Shown: positions 53,970 through 63,588 of the stretch, in pieces | How the letters are laid out: every line of letters begins with the position of its first letter | How positions within the stretch are numbered: the stretch's first letter is position 1 | NCBI GenBank assembly: GCA_963778185.1 | Contig: CAVZTF010000002.1 | Location: forward strand, 62,001-126,000 | DNA: 64,000 nucleotides | Direction of reading: 5' to 3' | From: RPQJ01 sp963778185 | GTDB taxonomy: Bacteria; Pseudomonadota; Gammaproteobacteria; Steroidobacterales; Steroidobacteraceae | Translations under genes and position numbers: made by a program | The notes under the pieces: model-generated | What the model was told of the DNA's origin: nothing | The model's input: only the letters and a program-made list of their open reading frames with translations | Databases searched by the model: none

Positions 53970-55279
53970 TGCGCTGTCCTCAACCCTTCGACCTCGTGCG
54001 TGTCCGGCGCGGCGCCCGCAGCAGGTGGGGCCGCCGGCTCCCCGCGCAGTACCCTGACCGCAACGACGTGCGTGGCGACCACGATCGCCATCAGCGAATA
54101 CGGCAGGTCGAAGTACGCGAGGCCGAGGAACATTCCGCCGACGACGTAGCCGACGACGCCGACCTGCACCATTGCGGAGAGCCGCGCCGCCCAGCGCAGG
54201 TCCTCTCGCCCGCGGCAGATGCGGATCGTGCGGGCCGCCATCAGCAGCGTGAGCAGGCCGAGCAGCACGAACAGGACCAGTCCGACGTACCCCTGCTCCG
54301 CCAGCACCTCGAAGAAGATGCTATGGGCGTCGTGGAACTTATCAGGCCAGGGTGCGTACTGCATGAACAGTTCGGGGGTGAACGTGCGGAACCCGCCACC
54401 CACGATCGGGTGGTCCGCGGCGAGGTTGAGCGCGAATCCCCAGGCATTCAGCCGGCCGAGCGCCGAGAGATCGTCCTGGTAGTTCGGGATGTTGCGCATG
54501 CGCTCCATCCACTCGTCCGGCATGAACAGCAGGCCGACCAGGATGGCGATGACGCCGAGGGTTCCCGTCACGCCCTTGCCTGGACTCTTTAGCCACAGGG
54601 CGCCCAGCATCGCGACGAGTGCGAGGAACGCGCCGCGGGACTGCGAGCCCATGATCGAGACGATGCAGAGTCCCGCAACACCGACGAGGCCCCAACGCAG
54701 CCAGCGCCGATCCGAGGTCTGCCACAGGTACCACAGCAACGGCAGCACGATGATCATCGCGAACGCAATCTCGTTGCTGCCCCCGATGAATGTCCGGTCG
54801 GGGCCGAGCACGTAGTACGCCCCACCCGACAGCAGCGTAAACACCCCGCCCTTGACGCCGTAGAATGCGATCGACCCCACGATCACCCAGACTGTCACCT
54901 CGATCCGTTTCCGGTCGGTCAACAGTACGATCAGCATCAGCGTCATAACCTGAATCTTCAGGAAGCGGCTCAGTTCGACAACTGCGGCCTCGGGATTGAG
55001 CGCGAAGAGCGTCGTGATACACGTCCAGGCCGTCCAGAGCAGCCACACGGCGGTGACACCGTTCCACGGGACGCGCTTCTGCTCCCGGGAAACCACGAAC
55101 GCCAGCAGGGTCGCGATGGATGCAATCATCACGAACGGAAAATGCTGTGCGAAGCCGAAAGTGAGCCGATGCGGGTTCAGGTAACCGAACCCAACCCAGA
55201 ACATCAGACCGACGAAGGGCCGGTACAGCATCCACGGGAGCGAGCCGAAGAAGAACAGGGTGAGGATCAGGCCGCGCAT
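53966..55279 (-). CDS. O-antigen-ligase-like membrane protein, exosortase A-associated
   Basis: The predicted protein has 437 residues with about ten membrane segments. Features: LFFFGSLPWMLYRPFVGLMF at the N-terminus, GLCIVSIMGSQSRGAFLALV, a large periplasmic loop with GRLNAWGFALNLAADHPIVG and GFRTFTPELF, and KFHDAHSIFFEVLAEQGYVG with the conserved His of the Wzy/WaaL family. The family is the putative O-glycosylation ligase that travels with exosortase A; it probably joins glycan to PEP-CTERM proteins or polymerises EPS. It overlaps the next glycosyltransferase by 13 nt. Confidence 0.9.
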   Translation of the reverse strand: MRGLILTLFFFGSLPWMLYRPFVGLMFWVGFGYLNPHRLTFGFAQHFPFVMIASIATLLAFVVSREQKRVPWNGVTAVWLLWTAWTCITTLFALNPEAAVVELSRFLKIQVMTLMLIVLLTDRKRIEVTVWVIVGSIAFYGVKGGVFTLLSGGAYYVLGPDRTFIGGSNEIAFAMIIVLPLLWYLWQTSDRRWLRWGLVGVAGLCIVSIMGSQSRGAFLALVAMLGALWLKSPGKGVTGTLGVIAILVGLLFMPDEWMERMRNIPNYQDDLSALGRLNAWGFALNLAADHPIVGGGFRTFTPELFMQYAPWPDKFHDAHSIFFEVLAEQGYVGLVLFVLLGLLTLLMAARTIRICRGREDLRWAARLSAMVQVGVVGYVVGGMFLGLAYFDLPYSLMAIVVATHVVAVRVLRGEPAAPPAAGAAPDTHEVEGLRTAQ

Positions 55280-56442
55280 GCCTGCGACCTCCCGGTGCCC
55301 AGGATCTCAGCCGCGAGTGCCGAGACCTTGCGCGCGTTCGCGTTCCAGGTGAGGCCCCGCTGCTCGACCGTCTCGCGCGCCCGTCGCGCAAGCCTCCGCC
55401 GCAGGACCTCGTCGTCGAGCCCGCGTGAAAGGGCCGCGAAGAAGCTCGCGTCGCTGCGCGGATCGAACAGCAGGCCGTTGTCGTCCGGCACCAGGATCTC
55501 CCGGATGTTTGGCGAATCGGGCGCAACGATCGGCAGCCCGACGTAGAGGTACTCGAACAGCTTGAGGGGCGAGGCGTAGTCCACGACCGCCGGCTGCAGG
55601 GCCAGGTCGAAGGCGGCCACCGCCGCCGGGACCTTGTCCCGGCCAAGCACACCGGTGACGGTCAATCGGTCCTCGAGACCGAGTTCGCCGGCAATGCGCT
55701 CGAGCCGGGCGCGATCTGGCCCGTCGCCGATGAAGAGCGCGTGCAGGTCGCGCCTTGGTTGCTCGGCCATGAACCGCAGCACGCGGTCGAGGCCGTGCCA
55801 GTCGCGCATGAAGCCGACGAATCCGAGGACGAAACGCCCCTCGAGACCCAGCGCCCGCTTCGCCTGCTGCGGCGAGGGCAGATTCGCGAAGGCCTCCTCG
55901 TTGATCCCGTTCGGAATGACGCGGATGCGCCCACGCGGTACCCCGGCGGCAGCCACACGCCTGGCAAGCACTTCCGTGACGGGAAGCACCACGTCAGCAC
56001 CGCGCCATGCGTATTGCTCGGTGCGCCGCGCAAGCGCGGGCAGCGCCAGCCCTCCGAACTTGCTGCGTTCCTCGAACAGCGGCGCGTTTACCTCTAGCAT
56101 CAGCGGCACGCCTAGGCGGCGCCGGGCCCATACTCCCGAGGGAAAATACAGGTTGTAGCGCTCATAGATCACGTCCGGGCGAAAACGCCGGATCACCGCC
56201 GCGAGCCGCTGGTAGTCGGCCAGTGCATAGGACAGCTCGAGCAGCTCGTACACGAACCCGGGCAGCCAGCGCTTGAGCGCGGCGACGACCCCGGCATCGG
56301 CACCGAACTCCTCCGTTTCGACGTGCCGTGGCCCGACGATCTCGACCTCGTGCCCCTGGGAGCGCAGGGCGCGCACCATCTCCTCGAGGTGGACGTACTG
56401 GCCATCCTTCGAGCGGATGCGATGGTGATAGAGGATCCTCAT
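55267..56442 (-). CDS. Glycosyltransferase family 4 protein, exosortase A-associated
   Basis: The predicted protein has 391 residues from ATG 56442 (MRILYHHRIRSKDGQYVHLE), a start typical of the exosortase A-linked GT4 group. The GT-B fold shows LPGFVYELLELSYALADYQR, VIPNGINEEAFANLP, RFVLGFVGFMRDWHGLDRVL and the C-terminal EX7E-like region PLKLFEYLYVGLPIVAPDSP. It uses a nucleotide sugar to extend the lipid-linked repeat unit on the cytoplasmic face. Coupled to the upstream glycosyltransferase by ATGA. Confidence 0.9.
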   Translation of the reverse strand: MRILYHHRIRSKDGQYVHLEEMVRALRSQGHEVEIVGPRHVETEEFGADAGVVAALKRWLPGFVYELLELSYALADYQRLAAVIRRFRPDVIYERYNLYFPSGVWARRRLGVPLMLEVNAPLFEERSKFGGLALPALARRTEQYAWRGADVVLPVTEVLARRVAAAGVPRGRIRVIPNGINEEAFANLPSPQQAKRALGLEGRFVLGFVGFMRDWHGLDRVLRFMAEQPRRDLHALFIGDGPDRARLERIAGELGLEDRLTVTGVLGRDKVPAAVAAFDLALQPAVVDYASPLKLFEYLYVGLPIVAPDSPNIREILVPDDNGLLFDPRSDASFFAALSRGLDDEVLRRRLARRARETVEQRGLTWNANARKVSALAAEILGTGRSQACAA

Positions 56443-57701
56443 CGCGCCCCCCCATGCGCGATGCGCCGATACTCGGCCAATTGCGCGGCAACCGAGTCGC
56501 GCCAGCCGAAGCGCTCGGCAAACCGACGCACTTCTGCGCGATCGGGACGCCGCGCCAGAAGATCCGTGACTGCGCGTGCGAGGCATTGCGCGTCGCGCGA
56601 GGCGAGTAGCCGCCCGGCAACGGGTTCAGAAACGACCTCGGGACAGCCGCCCACCGTGCTCGCGATGACGGGCGTGCCGCAGGCGAGGCTCTCGAGCAGC
56701 ACGTTCGGCAGCCCCTCCCGCTCCGACGGCAGGACCAGCAGGTCGGCGGCGCAGTAATAGCGCGGCAACTGCCTGGGATCCACCCGGCCCGCGAAGGTGA
56801 CACGCCCTGCGACGCCGCAGGCTTGCGCGATGCCGCGCAGCCGCGCCTCGTCTGGACCCTGCCCGGCGATTACAAGCCGGCAAGCGTCGAGCTGCATCAA
56901 GGCGCGGATCGCGATCTCGTGGCCCTTGCTTGCGAGCAGCTGGCCGACGGCGAGCAGCAGCGGCTCGTCGCCGAATCCGAGCAGGCGACGGCTCTCGTCC
57001 ACGGGGTAAGGACGGAAGTGCGCGAGATCGACGCCGTTCGGCAGTACCCGCACCTTGCCGACATCGCTGCCGATGGCGGCGAGCCGCTCGGCGAGTGCGC
57101 GACTCACCGTGATGTTCAACTGGCTGACGCCCGCCGCCCAGCGGATCTGCCGGCGCGGCACGCGAAACTCCGCGATCAGGTTCAGGTCGGTGCCGCGCGC
57201 CGTGATCGTGAGCGGCAATCCGAGCCGCCGGGCCAGCCAAGCGGCAGCGACACCGTCGGGATAGAAGTAGTGGGCGTCGATCAGGTCGAATCGACGCTCC
57301 CGATGCAGTGCGGCAACGGTCCTGAACACGCCCGCGACCATCAGGGCTGGCGCCAGTGTCATACCGATCTTCGGCAGCACGGGGTGGCGAGGATGCAGCA
57401 CGTCGAAGCCTTCCCATTGCTCACGGGATGGCACGCGGGCGAAGTCCGCATAGCGTCCCAGGCGCGTGCTGCCGCTCGGAACCCACGGCACCGGCGCTAC
57501 CACGGTCGGCTCGATACCACCGGTCGCCACGAGTTCCTTGAGCCGTCGCAGCACGAACAGGCCGTGCGTCGGCTGCACCGAGTTCGGAAAGAGACTCGTG
57601 AAGGTCAGCAAACGCAGCGGACGGGCGCACGCGGTCGAGTCGCGCGGCCCGGCCGGGGCGCGCACCGCGCTATGGGCCAGCGACACCCCGATCGCGTTCA
57701 T
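56439..57701 (-). CDS. Glycosyltransferase family 4 protein
   Basis: The predicted protein has 420 residues from ATG 57701. GT-B signatures: LLTFTSLFPNSVQPTHGLFV at the N-terminus, FDLIDAHYFYPDGVAAAWLA, LTITARGTDLNLIAEF, VRVLPNGVDLAHFRPYP, LLAVGQLLASKGHEIAIRAL and the EX7E region PSEREGLPNVLLESLACGTP. It is a retaining transferase of the EPS assembly pathway; donor and acceptor are unknown. The start overlaps the amidotransferase stop and the end overlaps the next gene. Confidence 0.92.
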   Translation of the reverse strand: MNAIGVSLAHSAVRAPAGPRDSTACARPLRLLTFTSLFPNSVQPTHGLFVLRRLKELVATGGIEPTVVAPVPWVPSGSTRLGRYADFARVPSREQWEGFDVLHPRHPVLPKIGMTLAPALMVAGVFRTVAALHRERRFDLIDAHYFYPDGVAAAWLARRLGLPLTITARGTDLNLIAEFRVPRRQIRWAAGVSQLNITVSRALAERLAAIGSDVGKVRVLPNGVDLAHFRPYPVDESRRLLGFGDEPLLLAVGQLLASKGHEIAIRALMQLDACRLVIAGQGPDEARLRGIAQACGVAGRVTFAGRVDPRQLPRYYCAADLLVLPSEREGLPNVLLESLACGTPVIASTVGGCPEVVSEPVAGRLLASRDAQCLARAVTDLLARRPDRAEVRRFAERFGWRDSVAAQLAEYRRIAHGGAR

Positions 57702-59636
57702 CCTGTGGCCCGCCGCGGCTCCGGCACCGCTGCGCCGTCCTCCATGACGTTGCGCAGGAACGCATCGAACATCAGGAGCGTCCACAGGGGCGTGCTGTAA
57801 TCATGACGGCCCGTACCGTGGGCCTCGACCAGCTCGTGCAGCACGGCCGGAGCGAACACGCCGGTGCCGGCCAGGCGCTCGCCGAGCACCGACTCCTGCA
57901 GGCGCTGCCGCAGGGGACCGCGAAACCACCGCGCCAGCGGGACGGCGAACCCCATCTTCGGGCGATACATGATTTCGCTCGGGAGGTGCGGTTCCATGGC
58001 TTTCTTGAGCAGGTACTTGCCTTCGCTGCCGCGCAGTTTCAGCTGGGTCGGAAGGCTCGCGAGCCACTCGACCAGCGGGTGGTCCATCAGCGGCTCGCGC
58101 ACCTCCAGGGAATGCGCCATGCTCGCCCGATCCACCTTGGTGTTTATGTCGCCGACGAGGTAGGTCTTCAGGTCCAGGTACTGGATGAGCGCCAGCGGGT
58201 CGTCGGTACCCGCCCGCGCGGCGTGCCGCTCCATGACCTCGCCCGCGCGGTAGCCGCCGAGCTGCCCCTGGAACGCATCGGAGAACAAGCGCCGCCGCAA
58301 CGGCTCGCGGACGAACGAGATCGTCTGCATGTAGGCCTCGACGGAGGTCCTCGCCATCGCCTCGAACGTGGTCTTTGCGCGGAACACCTGCGGCGCCCAG
58401 TCGGCCTTCGGGTAGAGGCGGCCCAGCAGCCCGAATACCGGCCGCCGCACGGCCAGCGGGAGCGCGCTGCGCATGCGCTCCTCCCGGACGTGCAGCTTGT
58501 AGCGGCGGTATCCGCCGAAGCTCTCGTCGCCCCCGTCGCCCGACAGGGCCACGGTGACGTGGCTTGCGTGCCAGCTGGCAGACTCGGTAGGTCGGGATCG
58601 CCGAGCTGTCCGCGTAGGGCTCGTCGTAGACCCGCGCGAGTTCGTCGATGAGGTCGAAGTCGTCGCTCGCCACGTGGTCGACGAAATGGCGGGTGCGGTA
58701 GCGGTCCGCGACCATCCGCGCGAAAGCTCGTTTCGTCGTACGCGGGATCGTCGAACGAGATGGAACAGGTGTTGACCGGCTCCGCAGTGATGCGCGCCAT
58801 GGTCGCGACGACTGCGCTCGAATCGACGCCGCCCGAGAGGAAGGCCCCGAGCGGGACTTCGGAGATCATGCGCAGGCGGATGGATTCCTCGAGCTTCGGT
58901 CGAGCTCGGCGCACGCGTCCGCCAGTCCGATCACGCGGTCCGTGGTAAAGCGCACGTCCCAGTACTCGCGCGGCTGCGGCACGGCTGTCCCCGGCGCAGG
59001 CTGAGCACGTGGGCCGGCGGCAATTTGTGGATCCCCTTGAAGATCATGCGCGGCTCCGGGACGTAGCCGAACGCGAAATACTCCTCGACGGCGAGCGGGA
59101 TCGATCTCGCGTCGCAGGCGCTGGATGCACGCGCAGCGACTTGAGCTCCGAGCCGAAGAGGAACGTCCCGTCCGAGCAGCATCGCGTAGTAGAGCGGCTT
59201 GACGCCCAAGCCGGTCGCGCGCGAGGAACAGCGTCTCGGCGAGTTGCGGTCCCACAGCGCGAATGCGAACATGCCGCGGAACCGCTCGACGCAGCGCTCG
59301 CCCCACGCCTCCCAGGCGTGGACGATGACCTCGGTGTCGCTGCGCGTGCGAAAGCGGTGGCCCAGCGCCTGCAGCTCCGGGATCAGCGACTGGTAGTTGT
59401 AGATCTCGCCGTTGAAGACGACCACGACGCGAGCCGTCCTCGTTGTAGAGCGGCTGCTGCCCGGTCGCGACGTCGATGATCGCGAGACGGCGGTGACCGA
59501 GCGCGAGGCCGGGTTCGAGGTGGAGGCCGTCGCCGTCCGGTCCCCGATGACGCTGCGAGTCGTTCATGCGCCGGGCCAGGTCGCGGTTGAGTTCACGTCG
59601 GCCGCGCAAATCGAAGATGCCTGCAATACCGCACAT
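57698..59636 (-). CDS. Amidotransferase 1 (asparagine synthase family), exosortase A-associated (about ten frameshifts)
   Basis: Start ATG 59636 reads MCGIAGIFDLRGRRELNRDL with the catalytic Cys2 of the glutaminase domain, then HRGPDGDGLHL and VVFNGEIYNYQSLIPELQAL. The synthetase PP-loop is SEVPLGAFLSGGVDSSAVVA and the C-terminus YRPKMGFAVPLARWFRGPLR is intact. Between about 59430 and 58570 the frame changes about ten times (near 59430, 59242, 59212, 59178, 59135, 59110, 59000, 58905, 58725 and 58570), yet the residues of each piece are typical. The last 284 residues (57698-58552) are clean. asnB-type genes of this group are needed for EPS-based floc formation in Zoogloea-like bacteria. Confidence 0.88.
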
Positions 59637-59640
59637 GGCG

Positions 59641-60804
59641 CTAGTGACTCGCCGCCGCTCAGCGCGCCGGCGAGTACCTCGTCGTAGAAGGCCGCGTATT
59701 GCGCGAGCATGGCCGGCAGGCTGAATCGCTCGAGCACCCGCCGCCGCGCCGCTGCGCCGTGCGCCTCACGCAGCGCCGGATTCGCCGCGTAACTCATCAT
59801 CGCCGCCTCCAGCGCGTCGTCTCGATCGTCCTGTCATAGAGCAGGCCCGTGGCCTCGCGTTCGACCAGTTCCGGAGTTCCCGCCCACGTGGCCGCCAGTA
59901 CGGCGCGCCCGCAGGCCATGGCCTCGAGGATCGTGTTCGAAATACCCTCGTTGATCGACGGCAGCACGAACACGTCCATGGCCCGCATCAGGTTCGGCGA
60001 CGTCCGCCCGCGCTCCCGTAAACCACACGTGCCCCTGCAAGGCCAGCCGCGCGGCACGATCGGCCAGGCCGAAGACCGCAACGGACCTTCGCCGGCAATT
60101 ATCAGTCGCAAGCGGTCGGCATAAGCGGGATTTCGATCAAGATCGAGCGCAACGCGTCGAGCAGGCGCCTCTGGTTCTTGATTGGGTCGAGCCGCCCGAC
60201 CGTGCCGAAGGTCACGAACCGCGGTCGGTGCGTCCCACGGAAGGTCCACAGGCCGCGGACCCTCCGGCTGGAAACGCGATCGTGTCCACGCCGTTGTAGA
60301 GTTGCCGGATGCGGTCGGCCGGCACGCCGACGTCGCGCTCGAGCCAGCCGGCGATGTCGCGGGAAATGGCCACGTAACGGTTGATCACCGGCCGGCACGC
60401 CCGACGGATGCGCAGATTGCGCGGATCCTGGCCACGGGCGTCGCCGACGGCCCAGCCGTGCTCGCCGTGCACCCGGTGCCGCACTCCGGCCGCCGCCGCC
60501 ACCCACTGCAGGTCCACCGTGCCGATGTTCCGGGTGTGGACGATGTCCGGTCGCAGGCGCCGCAACATGTGCCAGACGCGCAGGTACGCGCGCGGGTCCT
60601 TGCCCTCGCTGCTTGCCGATGGACTCGACGCCGACCTCCGCACGGGCGATGCGCGCACGGAAATCGCTGTAGCCCGCGAGACAGACGATGTCATGCCGGA
60701 ACCGCCCGGCGGGCAGGTGGTTGACGAGGTTCACCAGCCCGTTCTCGAGTCCACCGTAATCGAGGCGGTAGATCAGGTGGCAGATGCCGGACCGGAGGGT
60801 TCAT
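59641..60804 (-). CDS. Sugar transferase stp2-type, exosortase A-associated (frameshifted)
   Basis: Start ATG 60804 reads MNPPVRH, then after a shift CHLIYRLDYGGLENGLVNLV, the family start. Pieces in different frames give NHLPAGRFRHDIVCLAGYSD, LRVWHMLRRLRPDIVHTRNI, NRYVAISRDIAGWLERDVGV, FVTFGTVGRLDPIKNQRRLL and DVFVLPSINEGISNTILEAM, the order of a GT4 protein. At least five indels are needed. The C-terminus (RFSLPAMLAQYAAFYDEVLA) leads to a TAG at 59641 in a corrected frame; without correction it runs into the amidotransferase gene. The end point is therefore uncertain. Confidence 0.82.
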
Positions 60805-60814
60805 GGCAGCCGCA

Positions 60815-62347
60815 TCACTCGCGGGCGCCGGCCGGCAGTACCAGGGGTATGCTCCCCGAGGAAAGCCAGCAACCGTCCGCTGCCGCGCTCCGCTCGTCCG
60901 TTGCGTCGTCGAGATCATCACGACCCGCTGGACGCTCCGCCGGCGCCGAGCAGGACCATCTTCGTCTCGAGCATCTTCGCCCGGGAGTCATGACCGCCGC
61001 CTGGTCGGCCACCTCGTACCAGTACCAGACCAGCTGCGGCTCCTGCTCCGCAACCGTCGTTTCGCGCGCGTCAGAAGCGCTCGCCGCCCAGCGCCGGTTC
61101 GACGGGCGACTCCTTCAGCGGGCGTCGCATGCTCCTCGGCATACGGGCGATTGCTGTAATTGATCATTTCGCGTCCCTCGACCCGACCAGTCGGGTAGAC
61201 CTCGACGTAACCGCGACGCGCCGCCGCCCCTGGAACTCGTACCCGCCCGACTGCTCCGCCGATCCGCCCTGAAGTCAATGGCCGCCAGCCATCGACGCCT
61301 GCCAGCGGTCCGCTCCAGCCGCTCCGCGGCGACGGGCGAGACATCCGCGCGAGGAATCCGCGGTTGCGGACGCAGCGCTCGCAGTATCCGCCCAGGTAGG
61401 CCGTGCCCGCAACCAGCAGCAGGACCGCGCCGTCGTGACCAGGCGACCGCGCCCCAGCCAGCTCCGGGCGGTGCGCCATGCGCCGACGCAGCCGAACTGC
61501 CGCCCGCCCGGTCGTCGGTCGTCCCGCCACCTCAATCCGACCCAGATCATGACGATCAGGACGGCCAGGAACATGATGCGGCCGAACACGATGTGGTCGT
61601 CGCCCGTGCCGATGCGCATGTCGCTCAGTGCGCCGCGGCGACCGTCAGGTAGACTCGCACGCCGTTGCCGCAATCGGCACGGCGATCGAGACCACGACGA
61701 AGAGGGTCCGCTTCCCCACGGCCGTAGGTGATGTACGCGTACAGGACGCCCCAGGACCACGCCGGTCACGAGGTAGTTGAGGCCGCTGCACGCGCGGGCG
61801 ACCTCGAAGTGCCCGCCCGGAATGCGAGCAGGAGCATCGCTGCGGTAGACCGGGATGCCGGTGAGCTTGAGCGCGGCCACCGCAATGTCCGCGGTGACCT
61901 GCATGAGTCCACGGCACGAGGCCCCTGCCGAAGGGCACGGCGAAGAAAAGGAAGCAAAGAGGGAACCCGACAGCCGCGAACGCCCGCGGCCCGAGGAGCG
62001 CGAGCACGATGGACGGGACCAAGGCCACGGCCGCGAGCTGCTGGACGACCAGCACGCCCGCGCCTGCACCGATCAGCCAGGCAGCGACCGAGGCCGCGAT
62101 CGCGGCGACCCCGAGCCAGCTCGAGCGCCACTGCGCCGCGAGAAATGGCCACCTGCGCCACCGAGCAGCCACAGCGCAATCGGCGCCACCAGGCGCCGTG
62201 CGAGTACGTCATGTCCGTGCCCCACTTGGACACGATGGAGGCGTAGGTCGGGTAGTAAGCCCATCCTGCGAGCGCCAGCAACGCGCACGCGAGCCAAGCC
62301 AGCAGCGTCCGGGAACCGGCGGATTGGGGCGGCGCGTAGGTACTCAC
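60815..62347 (-). CDS. xrtA: Exosortase A fused to EpsI (XrtA-EpsI), frameshifted
   Basis: Start GTG 62347 gives MSTYAPPQSAGSRTLLAWLA and a first membrane segment. Pieces in three frames build the eight-helix EpsH domain: VLVVQQLAAVALVPSIVLAL, FPLCFLFFAVPFGRGLVP, then the active-site Cys in FEVARACSGLNYLVTGVVLG (codon 61789-61791). The Arg is in ANGVRVYLTVAAAH and the His in IGTGDDHIVFGR. The EpsI domain follows from about 61540 (VAGTAYLGGY, RGYVEVYPTGRVEGREMINY, SNRPYAEEHATP) and ends at 60815. All three transpeptidase residues survive, so the protein is probably functional. XrtA cleaves PEP-CTERM signals in the inner membrane. Confidence 0.88.
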
Positions 62348-63588
62348 GCGACCCCCGCGTCGCGGACGCCCGCTCGTGCCGGGCCGCCCATGTACCGGAC
62401 CAGCTCACGCAGCTTGGAGCCCAGCCGTAATCGATCCAGGACGAATCGACGGACCTCAGCGACGGGCCGCCCGCCCTGCTCGAGGCGGTTGCAGATTAAC
62501 TTCGGCCATCGCGTCCCCGTCGGCAGCGACGTCGACTGCGGCCCGACGCCGGCAGCTGGATGCCCTGCAGCGCATTCGGCGTCGCGACGATTCGCTTGCC
62601 CATCGCCATGGCCTCGAGGACCTTGTTCTGCACGCCGCGGGCGAGCCGCAGCGGTACCACCACGACATCCGCGTGGGAGAGGTACGGCCGGATGTCGGGC
62701 ACCCGACCGGTCACGGAAACCCCCGGGCGCCTGGCGAGAGCCCTGACCTCGGCCGTCGGATTCGAGCCTACGATGCTGAAGAGCGCCTGCGGGAACTGGG
62801 CGCGAACCGCGGGCAGCACGACGTCGGCGAACCAGGTGACCCCGTCCACGTTGGCGTAGTAGTCCATGGCTCCGGTGAAGGCGATCGACAGCGCGCCCGC
62901 CGGAAACGGGCTCGGCCAGGACTGCGCCGGATCGAAATAGTCGGTGTCTACGCCGTTCGGGCGCACGACGTCGGACGCGAGACGACGCGGCCGGAGCGAT
63001 GTCACGCAGCAGTCGCGCCTCGGCATCGGCACTGACGAGGGTGGCGTCGAATTGCTCCGCTTGCCGCCGTTCTTCCGCCGCGAGCGGCGCGCCTCGCGCT
63101 CGTAGATCCAGCGCATCGGCCCGCGCCTGCGGACGCCGCGTACTGCCGCCACTTGTCCGAATCGACGTCGCAGAAGTCGAGCACCCGCCTCGCGCCCGGG
63201 GCGAGCGGCACGTCCGCGGCGTACTGCGCCATCGAGGACGAGTACGCGAACACCCCGTCGAGCCTGCCGCCGCGCGGCAAGGTCCGAGATCCAGTCGCCG
63301 CAGCCCGGCGTCCTGGTAGTACGCCATGCTCAGCGCCTCGCCCGACAGCGAGTCCTCGCGAGGCTGCGCAGCCTGGCGCGGCGACGGCCGCAACGGCCTG
63401 AAGCAGGTCTCGCCGCAGATCGCCCGCACGGCCCCGACGTGCGCCCAGTCCTCCGGATCGTCAACGAACGTCCCGAGGTGCACGGTGAAGCGCTCCGCCA
63501 GGCCTTGCAGCGTGTGCCAGGACCGGATCTTGTCCCCCTTGTTCGGTGGATAGGGGATCCGGTGCGAGAGATACAGGATCTCGCTCAT
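62344..63588 (-). CDS. Sugar transferase stp1-type, exosortase A-associated (frameshifted)
   Basis: Start ATG 63588 reads MSEILYLSHRIPYPPNKGDK then IRSWHTLQGLAERFTVHLGT, the hallmark of the stp1 family. Later pieces give VVRPNGVDTDYFDPAQSWPS, LSIAFTGAMDYYANVDGVTW and VVVPLRLARGVQNKVLEAMA. At least five frame changes lie between about 63290 and 62500. The end (YMGGPARAGVRDAGVA, stop 62344) is clean and overlaps the exosortase start. It probably adds a sugar early in assembly of the exosortase-linked EPS. Confidence 0.87.
   Translation of the reverse strand: MSEILYLSHRIPYPPNKGDKIRSWHTLQGLAERFTVHLGTFVDDPEDWAHVGAVRAICGETCFRPLRPSPRQAAQPREDSLSGEALSMAYYQDAGLRRLDLGPCRAAAGSTGCSRTRPRWRSTPRTCRSPRARGGCSTSATSIRTSGGSTRRPQARADALDLRARGAPLAAEERRQAEQFDATLVSADAEARLLRDIAPAASSRVRRRAPERRRHRLFRSGAVLAEPVSGGRAVDRLHRSHGLLRQRGRGHLVRRRRAARGSRPVPAGALQHRRLESDGRGQGSRQAPGGFRDRSGARHPAVPLPRGCRGGTAAARPRRAEQGPRGHGDGQANRRDAECAAGHPAAGVGPQSTSLPTGTRWPKLICNRLEQGGRPVAEVRRFVLDRLRLGSKLRELVRYMGGPARAGVRDAGVA

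Noticed and set aside
57698..63588. Calling the exosortase operon genes pseudogenes
   Set aside because: Motifs and residues are conserved between the breaks and the breaks begin abruptly across several genes, which fits sequence error better than decay.
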